Shown here piece by piece: positions 34,000 to 44,335 of a stretch of DNA of 64,000 bases (position 1 is the first letter of the stretch; every line of letters starts with the position of its first letter). Both the position numbers and the translations under genes were made by a program. The notes under the pieces were generated by a model. It worked only from the letters and a program-made list of their open reading frames with translations, was not told the DNA's origin and searched no databases. The stretch spans positions 434,001 to 498,000 of the forward strand of contig OZ017766.1 of the NCBI GenBank assembly GCA_963969345.1, read 5' to 3'. Origin of the DNA: Turbatrix aceti (taxonomy: Eukaryota > Nematoda > Chromadorea > Rhabditida > Panagrolaimidae).

Positions 34000-36989
34000 A
34001 TGAGATTACCGATCGTTGCGTTGGCATCTCTTATTGCTTTGGCTACAGCCGAGCCCATCACGCTCACCCTCGGAGCCACAACTATTGCCAGCTTTGCTTC
34101 GTACTACGTGTATAACAATTATGTTGTGGATTGCAAGGGCACGCTTAGAAATTATCATGATTTTGGTGGGTTTTATATTTGCAGCAGTCGTTTTCACAAA
34201 CTGCGGGGCACGATGTACCCATGGTTTTAACACGAAAAGTCGATTTTGGTCATTTTTGAATGTTTAAAAAACAACATTGCTGTATATTTTTGTTTTAAAG
34301 ATCGTTATAGGGGTTATCAGCGGTGGCGAATCTGATAGTGATATCAAAAAATTGATAAGCAATCAATAAATCAATAATTTTGACAAAAAATTACTGTAAC
34401 TTAAAAACGGACTGTAGAGTCTGAAAACTGAACAGTTTACCGTATTCTACGACCTCGAAAACCCGTGTATGCCGAAATTGGGCCACGGTTCCCCATCGAA
34501 AAAAAAAGTTATTTGAATTTAAAAATTAAAATTCTAAAAGCGTTTTTATAGCTCAAAATCAATAATTTTTTTCCGGATCAAAAAATTTTCAAAATTTGTT
34601 AAGTTTTTAATCAGAGTGCCAAAATTCGTTTTTGGCAATTTCAAACTGACTTTTTAAGAAGCTTACAAAGTCAACACACTGCGCGCAAGCACAAGTCAAG
34701 ACACTGCGTGCGCATCGTTTTCTTCATTTCAGCGCGCGCTTTTGCAGGGCATTTTAATTCAAATTCAAATAACTTTTTTTTTCGATGGGGAACCGTGGCC
34801 CAATTTCGGCATACACGGGTTTTCGAGGTCGTAGAATACGGTAAACTATTCAGTTTTCAGACTCTACAGTCCCTTTTTGAGTTACAGTAATTTTTTTCCA
34901 AAATTATTGATTTATTGATTGATTATAAATTTTTTGATACTACTATCAGATTCACCGCCGCTGATTACCCCCAAAACGATCTTTAAATCCTAAATATATC
35001 TATTTTTTACATTCGAAAATGGCCAAAATCGAGTTTTCGTGTCAGAACCATGGGTACATCGTGCGGGGGCACAGCATTCACTTTCACGACAATGGAGCGT
35101 AAAACAGCGTTCATTCGCACGTATAGTGTTGACTTTGGCAGCTTCGCGCATTGGCATTTTTGATTGTTCAATGATGGCATTTGACAAAATTGTTAGGGCA
35201 AGTCCTGAGCTTTCAAACAAGCCATCAACGGCACAAAAATGTTGATTTTCGGCACAGCTGCAGGTCTACCAAGTTTTAGTTTTGAATCGTCCATTGCAGC
35301 CGTTGTAGGTTTCCGGGAAAGATGCTACAACATCAAAAGCTCCATAAGGTCGGTATCAACATGTATGCCAAGTGCCGTTTGTTGAATGAAGCACAAAAGC
35401 GAGGATCTGGGACAAAAACTGTTTTACCCTATAAAAACGGGGCGCAACGCAAAAATTAATGGAAATTTTGAATGTGGAGGAGCAAATTTCTTTTTTGAGC
35501 GTGCTTGTTTTCAGCTATTTTGCCCATTTTTATCGGGTAAAACAGTTTTTGTCCCAGATCCTCGCTTTTGTGCTTCATTCAACGAACGGCACTTGGCATA
35601 CATGTTGATACCGACCTTATGGAGCTTTTGATGTTGTAGCATCTTTCCCGGAAACCTACAACGGCTGCAATGGACGATTCAAAACTAAAACTTGGTAGAC
35701 CTGCAGCTGTGCCGAAAATCAACATTTTTGTGCCGTTGATGGCTTGTTTGAAAGCTCAGGACTTGCCCTAACAATTTTGTCAAATGCCATCATTGAACAA
35801 TCAAAAATGCCAATGCGCGAAGCTGCCAAAGTCAACACTATACGTGCGAATGAACGCGCTCATTTTTTCTTCCATTGTCGAAAAACAAGGGGAAAGTGAA
35901 TGCTGTGCGGGGGGCCCTGGCCGAAATCATACTTTTTTTTCAGAAACGCGTTTGGATAAGAACATTCGCGAACTCTTCTTTGGCCAGCACATTGTTGAGT
36001 CCTGGCTACCCATGGTCATTAAGGATCAACGGAAATTCGACAACCCCAACCGGATGCTGGCCGTCGCCCTCCACGGCTCGTATGGAACCGGCAAGAGCTT
36101 TATTTCGAGACTCATCGCCGATTCCCTCTTTGTCAATGGCATGGACAATCCCTTCGTCCTCGTCTTTTCGGGCAACAACATGTTTGACCACACAAAAGCT
36201 TCCACTTATCAAAGCGAAATCTACGTAAAAGTGAAAGCAGCGCTTGGACAGTGCTCCAGGACACTCGTTATCATGGAGGAAACCGACAAAATGCCTCTGG
36301 GGGTCGTCAATGCTTTATCCCAGTTCATCGGCGACAATTCAAAGGTCGAAGGGGTGAAATACAACGCCGGTGAGTTGTTTTGGAGGAAAGATGGTCTTAA
36401 AAGTAAGACATTTTACAAAAATACCATTAATTTGTGTAGTATTTTTGTCAATATTTAAAAAAATAGCAAAAATGTTTCAACATAGTTTTTTTTAACAGCA
36501 AATGTTACATTTTTCAATAATTGAATGAAAACCATTTTTCTGTACTTTTTTTTAGGAATGGCCATATTCGTCACCAACACAGGGGCAAGTGCTATCGATG
36601 ACGTCGCATTTAGTCACTATCACGCTCGTCGACCGAGAACGCAGCTTACAAACAAAGACTTTGAACGAGCTCTGCGCGCAGCTGCGTACAACGAGGTAGA
36701 AGGTGGACTGAAGGGCTCGGAGATCATCACGCGCAATCTCATTCGACTCCACATCCCTTTCCTTCCGATGACGCGGAATCTGGTCAAAATGTGCGTTGTG
36801 CAGGAGGTCAAACGACGGGGCCAGTCTGACTTGTTCCGAAATCGAGATATCGATATCATCACGGATTCGATGTCGTACAACGATCGATGCCCCGAATTCA
36901 GCATTTCTGGGTGCCGAAATGTCGATACCAAAGTCATGGAATACGGACTTGAAATCCTCATAGCGAATGCCAAATCTGAGGAACTCTGA
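34000..36989 (+). CDS. Torsin-family AAA+ ATPase of the ER/nuclear envelope
   Basis: Exons 34000-34165, 35944-36369 and 36556-36989 join in frame to 341 residues (human torsin-1A 332). Torsins act in the ER lumen and perinuclear space with LAP1/LULL1 cofactors. The start MRLPIVALASLIALATA is a signal peptide followed by EPITLTLG, as in torsins (EPISLG). Walker A is GSYGTGKS (100-107), in place of the usual torsin GxTGTGKN. Walker B is LVIMEETDKM, with Glu where torsins have Asp before the catalytic Glu. Sensor I is FVTNTGA. The sensor II redox motif is GCR (SISGCRNVD) instead of GCK. The first intron (1.78 kb) holds two adjacent palindromic elements. It follows RNASEH2C by 120 bp, possibly as a second operon cistron. 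Confidence 0.95.
34205..35068. mobile_element. Palindromic element V (F family) in torsin intron 1
   Basis: The inverted ends are CACGATGTACCCATGGTT and its complement. Inner paired blocks include CCCGTGTATGCCGAAATTGG (about 34461) and its return near 34800. It is related to element F at 8940-9781 by the GTxCCCATGGTT termini. It lies in an intron of an otherwise intact gene. Confidence 0.75.
35063..35914. mobile_element. Near-perfect palindromic element W in torsin intron 1
   Basis: The arms of about 420 bp mirror each other almost base for base from GGGGGCACAGCATTCACTTT to its return, with the centre near 35490. It abuts element V and ends 30 bp before the acceptor of torsin exon 2. It has no coding content. 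Confidence 0.8.
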
Positions 36990-38667
36990 TAACAGGTTTT
37001 GGAGAGCCCCCGATGACCATAAGTAGCAACATTCCCCAGACTTGTCTTAGTTAGTTTTCCAATCAACACTACTTGTAGTTTTTGTAACATTTTTTACTAT
37101 CATATTTTGTGCCTTTTATGTTGCTTTACTTACTCATGGTGAAAAATAACACAGCATTTTGACACTTTCAAATGTTCAGAGTTGTAGGCCTCCGGGGGAA
37201 AGGTCTAAAGCCGCGATATTTTAATTTATAAAAATCGGATTCACGAGATTTGGCTTCAGAAGTGTTTTTCATAAAAAAAATAGTGCCAAGGACAAAAACT
37301 ATAGTCAAAATCCCTTCGGTGTTGCTTTAAACGATGCTCTAGGGGACATACCAATGTCAATTGTTTGTCAAATATTTTCGGACGAACTAAGATTTTTTCT
37401 ACGTCACTTACTGGTACAACAGGTAAGACGAGTGCTTTTTTTTAGCACGCGATAAATAGGCTACGTCGTCTTCCGGGAAGAAGGCAGGCTTGCTCTACCA
37501 CGCAACTGGAGATGATCTTGTTGCATTGCTTGCTCGATAAACAAGCGTGTGCGTATGAAATTAGTGCATTATTTCATCCCGGAGCACAGGAAGTCTCCGG
37601 GATGAAAAAAAGACGCCTGCATTCTTTGTATTTTATGACGTCTGCACATTTTTGCAGCAAGAACTTTTAAAACTACATGCTCGTGATAAAATCAATTTAC
37701 GGGGCACGACGACGTTCCTTTTTTGGCAAAATACAGGCGTTGTGCTAATCACGTGCACCCACACGCGTGAGGCTCATGTCAGAGTGCGCAGGGCACTGGG
37801 CGGGTGTTTTTTTCGCTTCTCCCATTTTTTGCATGACAGCGTTCTTCTACGAAAAAATAGCCAGTAAACAGCGTTTCACTAGCACTTGCTCTTATGTACC
37901 AGAGATCTAAATACCTCTTGGTTGGGGTAAACTGTGGTTTTTTGGGTGTCCAGGCCTCAGTCCTGCTTGCGGTGACTTGCCCGGTTTAAAAAATGGGATG
38001 CCAGAAACGTGTGGCGGATGGAGTCTTCGAGACACTTTTTGTCAATACATATATGCTATACGCCGCTTGCACTTTGTTTTCGTCAAATGCAAGTCATGCT
38101 ATCGCACTTTTTTGTTGCTTTTAAACGTAAATACGAGTTAAAAATTTGGCCCAATGTACGGACGGGCTCAGGATTGTAAACACCTCAGCTCGGCTTGACA
38201 CCAAACAACCCCGGTTTGGCGCTATTTAGCTAACAAATTTGTTTCACAAACAAAAGTCCCTTTAGCGTCTATTTTTAACCATTTACCGATTTCAATTTTT
38301 GAGTGAACAAAATTGATTTTCACAGGTGAACCGATTTTTGTTAGCAATCATTGGAAGCAGCTTGACCTTTTTTTTCTCAACTTGTTTTTACACAATTTGT
38401 TATGCTTTAAAACAAAATTCTCGTATTTCCAATACTTGACAACAAATTGAAGGTTTGTTTGTTTTTTTTTTCGATTCTGAAAATTCAGTAATCAGCAATC
38501 CAAAATGTGTTTGCTTTTCGCGTGATGTTCTCATGTGTTCAGAAACTCCAAAACATAAATATCTCCTACGGAACTGACTGCACCTTTCCCCTCCCCTTTC
38601 AGTCGTGTTCTTTGAACGTTGATATTTTTTGTAGGCCCTAAAAATATTTTTTTCTGACTTTTAAGAA
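36990..38667. other. Intergenic region with one arm of a Q/R-type element and a strong hairpin
   Basis: 37160-37270 matches one arm of the TTAA palindromes (GTTGTAGGCCTCCGGG, CGAGATTTGGCTTCAGAAGT) without its partner. At 37574-37604 CATCCCGGAG and CTCCGGGATG form a perfect 10-bp stem with a 10-nt loop, followed by an A-run. No gene was found. Confidence 0.5.
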
Positions 38668-40024
38668 ATGTCTACACTTCGCTCGCTTGTTCCAAAGGCA
38701 TCTACGTTGCTGAACGTTCGTTTGGCTTCGACGGCGACAGAAGCAGTCTTCCAAACCCGTCCCTACAAACTGCACCGGCTGGATGAGGGTCCTGCTGCCG
38801 AGACAGTTTTGACCCGCGACGATGCTATCAATTACTATCGTCAGATGACGGTAAGTAATATTTTTTATGAAAACCACAAAATCGTAATAAAAAACCGTAC
38901 AATTATTATTGTCGAAAATTACGATGTTTTATACATATTATCACTTTCCAGTTAATCCGTCGTTCCGAGACCACCGCTGGCAATCTCTACAAAGAAAAGG
39001 TTATTCGTGGCTTTTGCCACCTCTACAACGGTCAGGAGGCGATTGCCGTTGGAATGGTCGGTGCCATGCACAACGACGATGCCCTGATCACGTCGTACCG
39101 CTGCCACGCATTTACCTACCTTCTCGGCTCGTCCGCGAAGGAAGTCCTCTGCGAGCTGACCGGCCGCATTACCGGCAACGTTTACGGCAAGGGTGGATCG
39201 ATGCACATGTACGGCAGGACGTTCTTCGGTGGCAACGGCATCGTCGGCGCCCAGATTGCCCTTGGTGCTGGCGTGGCTTTCGCCTTCCACTACCGTAGCC
39301 AGAAGAACTCGTGTTTTGCTATCTACGGCGACGGAGCGGCGAATCAGGGACAGTTTTTTGAAACCGTCAACATGGCGAAGCTCTGGAACATTCCGGCAGT
39401 TTTTGTGTGCGAAAACAACGGTGTCGGTATGGGCACTCTCACCAATCGAGCTTCTGCATCGACGGATTTCTACACGCGCGGCGATTTCGTTCCGGGCATT
39501 TGGGTCGATGGCATGGACATCATCTCGGTACGCGAAGCCATCCGGTTTGCCAAAAAGTACAATGATGAAGGAAATGGCCCGCTCTGCATCGAGGCGGCTA
39601 CGTATCGCTTTGTTGGGCATTCGGTGTCCGATCCAGGAACGAGGTAACGTCCAAATATTGTGTTTGGATGACGAAAACATTTTATCCGACTATTTTCAGC
39701 TATCGCACACGCGAAGAAGTCCAGTCAATGCGCAAGACACGTGATCCTATCCACAATTTCAAGGACAAGATCATTGCTGCCGGACTTGTGACAGAAGAAG
39801 AACTCAAGCAGGTCGACAAAGATGTCAAGAAAGAAATCGAGCAAGCCATCGAAGCTGCCACCACCGATCCGGTTCTCCCACCCGAGGGCCTGTACACTGA
39901 CATCTATCACACAACCGAGCCACAAATCGTTCGCGGTGTTCTTGCTGACGAAACTGCTGTTCAGCCTGTTTTGACGTCGGCTGAACTCCTCAAAAAAATT
40001 GGCCGTAAGCCAAAAGCAAACTAG
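38668..40024 (+). CDS. PDHA1: Pyruvate dehydrogenase E1 component subunit alpha
   Basis: Exons 38668-38850, 38952-39643 and 39700-40024 join in frame to 399 residues. It is the thiamine-diphosphate subunit of the mitochondrial pyruvate dehydrogenase complex, converting pyruvate to the acetyl group passed to E2. The N-terminus (MSTLRSLVPKASTLLNVRLA) is a typical mitochondrial presequence. Key blocks: KVIRGFCHLYNGQEA, GKGGSMHMY, the ThDP/Mg motif GDGAANQGQFFE...CENN, ASTDFYTRGDF and the regulatory phosphorylation loop GHSVSDPGTSYRTREE, whose serines are conserved. Two positions differ from mammals: ENNGVGMGT for ENNRYGMGT, and RFVGHS for RYHGHS (the latter also varies in yeast and worms). ATG follows TTTTAAG, a possible AAG acceptor. 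Confidence 0.97.
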
Positions 40025-40934
40025 ACTGTAGTAATGCAGTAAATCGTGTTCTGGTGCCAACAGCGATCACTTGTAGCATTTTTGAAGTTTTTTTTTATTT
40101 TTTCATGTAATATTGGCATCTGGGAAATAAATATTTTTTAATAGTTTTATAATTTGAATTTCTTATAATTTGAAATTTTTCTTTCTTTTTTTTACGAATT
40201 TTCATTCAAAAAAATATCAAGCGATTTGATGAGCGACGAAACATGCCCAATCCTAATCCTCGGTTATTGCCCTGCACGGTGCCGTTGCACCAACCCCGGC
40301 CACTTTTTTCTATTCCGATCACTCGACATTCAGGTTTTGTGCCTATTGTTTTTCATCTTTTGTCTTTTTTTGCATTTCAGTTTCGGTTTAAACATGCGTC
40401 AAGTGGTTTAACTAACGACGACAAAGAGTGCGCGGTCGAAGCGGCGCATCCTATAACACTAATCCTCTTGTTGAGAATTGACAATCTTTACGCGCGGGTT
40501 TTGTGTTACAAAACGGACCATATTCGCATGCGCGCGAGCTTTGACACATTGCAGTTTCAAATCTTGTCTTCTCAGGTGTATCGTATGCCACAGAGTCCTT
40601 GACGGTTATACATACTACGTAGGTATACCTTTCGAGTGTCTCGTGTTTACTTCGTCTCTCGCGCACGCGCGCGACACCTTGCTCCTATCTGCTTTTGCTT
40701 GCCCGATTAAAAAAAATAGACAAGTGTGTAGGCTTGTTATTATCCAGCAGGATGAAATCGAACTGTGTTTTGCTGGGTACTGTAGTTTTTAATTTTTTAC
40801 AAAAAAAGTTTTGATAACATGATAGGACACGGTACTCAAAACTATTCGTGCCGCAAAAATAAAGTTAGCATATTTGGCTGAATAGTAAATTAGCGTTTAT
40901 TGAGCTACAAAATAATTAAACGAACAAAACAAAG
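40025..40934. other. Convergent intergenic region, no gene seen
   Basis: It contains the 3' ends of PDHA1 and the Pax gene. Short frames here have no coding character. No repeat family was recognised. Confidence 0.4.
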
Positions 40935-42303
40935 TCAGATATAAGGACGGAATTTTATTTTATCATAACCATCGCTCGGCTTCGTTTTTTTTGCTGGCGT
41001 TGGAGAGCACGAAAAGTGTCTTTGAAGCAATGAAGGCGGCAAATTCTTGGTGGAAGCAGCGGTGATGCCCGTATCCGATGCCGAATCGTCGAACGCTGCT
41101 GCCCCAACGCTACCACGACTTTCAGATGCGTCCGATGCAGGCGTCAGAGAAAGCGACGGCTTATGGTTGTTGTCCGGCGTTGTCTGCTCGTCTTGTTGGC
41201 AGCGACGCAGCTTGGCTCGACGATTCGAAAACCATACCTGAATTCGTGCTTCGGGTAGTTGTGTTTTTTGAATAATTTCCTGGCGTTCGTCGGAACCGGG
41301 ATAATTGTTTGCGTTGAATGCGGCTTCAAGAATGTCCAGATGTTCTGAAATAATTTATTTACAAAAAACAATTTGTGATGTTCATACCTTGTGAAAAAGT
41401 ACTTCTCGAAGTTCTCCGTTCCGCAGTTGATCCTCCCTGGCTGCCATGCATAACCTCCAAGCCGGGCTGACAGGCAGTCGCAGGTGCTGAGTCCACAAAC
41501 AGACCGCCAAACAAGGCAGGCGGGAGCGGAGCGGGTCCCCCATTTCGGCTTCCATTCATCTTAGCTCTGTTAGCTTCGATGGCCGCAAGCAAAAAGTTTG
41601 CGCCAAAAAAAGGGTTTCCGGGAAAATGGCCTGGATTAAGCCCTGGCGGATTGAAAAAGCCAGCACTCGGTGGAAACTGAGGGACTCCGGAGCCGGCGCC
41701 CTCCCCGGGGCCAAAGACAAATGGCCCGGGCAATGGCACGGGAGGCATTGCGCCGAATGGAGGGAATCGTCCGGACTGGCCTTGGGCTTTTAGGATCATG
41801 GTAAGCTCCTCGGCAGCTCGTTCGGCTGCCCGCGTGCGAAGGATTCGATTTATTGAGCTCACACTGGGGGCTTGTTCGCAGACTTCTGCAAAAGTTTGTT
41901 AGGATAAAAAACTATTTGTCGAAGAAAACCTTCTTTGATCAACTTTTCACGTATTTCCCATGCAAAAATTGTTGGATTGTCGCGTTTGTACTGTTCTATC
42001 TTAGCCACGACCTGCGGAGTAGCCACCTGAAACCCGTGGGATACAGATGCGCATTGTTGTTTTACAGTAACCAACCTTTGGCTTCGTTCCAATGCTAGCC
42101 GTTGTCTTTTGACTAGACACAGTCGGGGCGGATGGAATCGGACTTGTTGAACGACACGGGTCAAATCCAAATTTTTTCATTGTCTTTGTACCTGCAAATT
42201 TCAAAATTTCATAGTGCCAGGGAGAAAAAAAACTACCCCAAATATGCAAAAGCTGCTCTTGACTGAATCCAACCGGTCCAGTAGATGTCGACAAATTGTG
42301 CAT
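40935..42303 (-). CDS. eyg: Eyegone-type Pax transcription factor (RED half-paired domain plus homeodomain)
   Basis: Exons 42303-42237, 42191-42076, 42026-41930, 41885-41388 and 41344-40935 join in frame to 395 residues. The paired domain is reduced to its C-terminal RED half: [32 protein letters not shown], then [19 protein letters not shown] (about residues 62-113). The N-terminal PAI half is absent; the first 61 residues have no such fold signature. A complete homeodomain lies at about 250-309, starting [10 protein letters not shown] and ending with helix 3 [16 protein letters not shown], with Ser-50 as in Pax proteins. RED plus homeodomain without PAI defines Eyegone/Twin-of-eyegone (Pax-alpha) factors. 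The linker is Pro/Gly-rich. The junction inside the homeodomain is at 41388/41344. The first donors (GTAGTT, GTTGGT, GTTTTC) are non-consensus but required by frame. Confidence 0.93.
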
Positions 42304-43557
42304 TTGTAGGGGGGCGTATAAGTCAGCCGGGAGCGAGATTGCAATTCGGAATCAAGGAGCCGCCTTTTATGACCTACAATGGACAAACGCGTGTTCGAAC
42401 AAGTGTAGATCGTCTCGCTATTGTATTCAAAATGTGTACTGTAATCCTTATCCCGTGCAATATGGCAATTAGGAACAAAAACGATTTGGAAAGGGGCAGA
42501 AGACACTTGACCTGACTTGCATTAACAAAGCCGAATTTGTGCTCCTTGATTAGGCTTCTGGGGTCAAAACTATGTATCATGCAATGGTAATTCCAAAAAC
42601 TACCATACAATGGTAATCAGCATACCAGAATTTGAAAAACAAAAGTAAGAAAGAACTACTACAATAAATATTTACAACCTGACGAAAATTCCACACGCCC
42701 GAAAATGTAACAGGGGGTTTAAAAATGGACCAAACTATTGGCTCAGCCAGGGGCCATATTTGGGCACTTTCCTTCAACATTATTTTCCGTTTTACAAGAA
42801 ATTTACGTCTAAAGTACTGCAATATTTTTGTCTTATTTAGCGTCACAAAATACACTTTTACGCTTAAAATTTACCTGACAAGTAACTTTAAACATACAAT
42901 AGTGTCCTAAAACACATCATTTTTGTTATTTTTTGGCTACAAATGTTTTGATCTTTTTAACCTAAGGCCTAACTTAGGTCAGGGCTTCAGGGCCGACCCG
43001 GCCCAATTTTATACCCCGCTACAAACACCGTCTCTCACCAAAAGAATGCATCGTATGCCAGACAAGATTCAAAGCTTGACTCTTGCACGCAGGCTTACCG
43101 CTAGGCGGAGACGAGATCGCACCCGCGCAAAGAGTCAAGTGGTTACAACCCGCGATACACACCACTTTGCGGTATAATCTCACACTCGACACCTTTGTTG
43201 CTTACCGTGTCGCGCGCGCGTACCTACACAGAAGCGATGTTTGGGTTGCATAGGCGATAGGCTTCTTCACACCGCAATCAAGTAGATCCCTTCTGAGTAT
43301 CAGCTTTCAAAGGGGATTGGTTGTTCAACTTGCCGACAAAAGCTTTTTCTTTTTTATAGCAAATTTGAAAGTGGATTTGTGTTTTTATACAGAAACGTAA
43401 AATAATTACGATTTTTACAAATCGCACCATTTATTTTTCAATAAAACAGTGTTACACGTAACCTACGAATGATATAAATAGTAAATTTACCAGACAGATG
43501 CATTAAAAAATTCACAGAATGTATTAATCATTGGGTCGCAGAGAGGTTGACAGATTA
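42304..43557. other. Intergenic region, no gene seen
   Basis: Upstream of the Pax gene and downstream of epsin. It contains no recognised gene or complete element. A GC-rich patch at 42985-43020 (GGGCCGACCCGGCCC) resembles a fragment of the GGGCC-word elements. Confidence 0.4.
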
Positions 43558-44329
43558 GAACTTGTCCAGAAATTACGTCATCGCAAAATCGTAGATTTTT
43601 TACCCCCCCCCCCCCTCTGTCATCGGTCGTCATTGCAAGGTGGGGCACCCCGGACCCCCCCCCCCTAAATGACGTCATTTTGAAAAAAATCGCCATTTTT
43701 AGAGGTTTTTTTGCAAGTTTTGGCTTATCAATTTTGCTAAAAACTAGTTCCGGATTAAAATCAGACATGAAAACATGCCTAATTTTTAGGCCCGGCCCGT
43801 CGAAAGCCCGACCCGAAATTATCCATTCTGTATTTTTTCCAAATTTTTATCCAAAAAAATAGCAACCAATCGTTATATAAATTACTGGTTTTTACTCAAA
43901 ATACTATGTTTTCTATCTGTAAAGACTAAATTTTGTTAAAAATAACCAAAATACAGTTAATTTTTCGTATTTTTTACATTATTGTTTAAATACCGGGCCA
44001 AAAGGGGCTTTTCCGGGCCTACTGAAAAGTCACAGGCCCGCCCATGTCTTTTCAAAAAACACAAAAAATTATTGTGTTTGTGTTTTTTAAAGAAACCTTT
44101 TCGGAGTCGGTCATGTAAAAAAAATTGGTATATTGGAGCAAAATCAGTCAGTTTTCAGCGCATTTTGACAAAAAAACTGAAATTTAGAAAATTCGTAAGC
44201 CAATTTTTGAAATTTTTGAATGCCGTCATTTTTACCAGGTACCCCCCTCCCCCCCCCCATCATTTTCCGTCATTTTTGGACGAACCCCCCTCCCCCTCTC
44301 TCGCAATGACGTAATTTCTGGACAAGCCC
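43558..44329. mobile_element. PIF/Harbinger-like element E with a nested GGGCC-word relic
   Basis: The ends are GAACTTGTCCAGAAATTACG and its inverse ending GGACAAGCCC, with the 3-bp duplication TTA at 43555-43557 and 44330-44332. It contains AATGACGTCATTT palindromes and C/G runs. From 43762 to about 44050 it carries a degenerate hAT-like GGGCC-word element (CAGACATGAAAACATGCC). It ends four bases after the TTA-adjacent epsin stop codon region (stop 44338-44336). Confidence 0.75.
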
Positions 44330-44335
44330 TTACGG

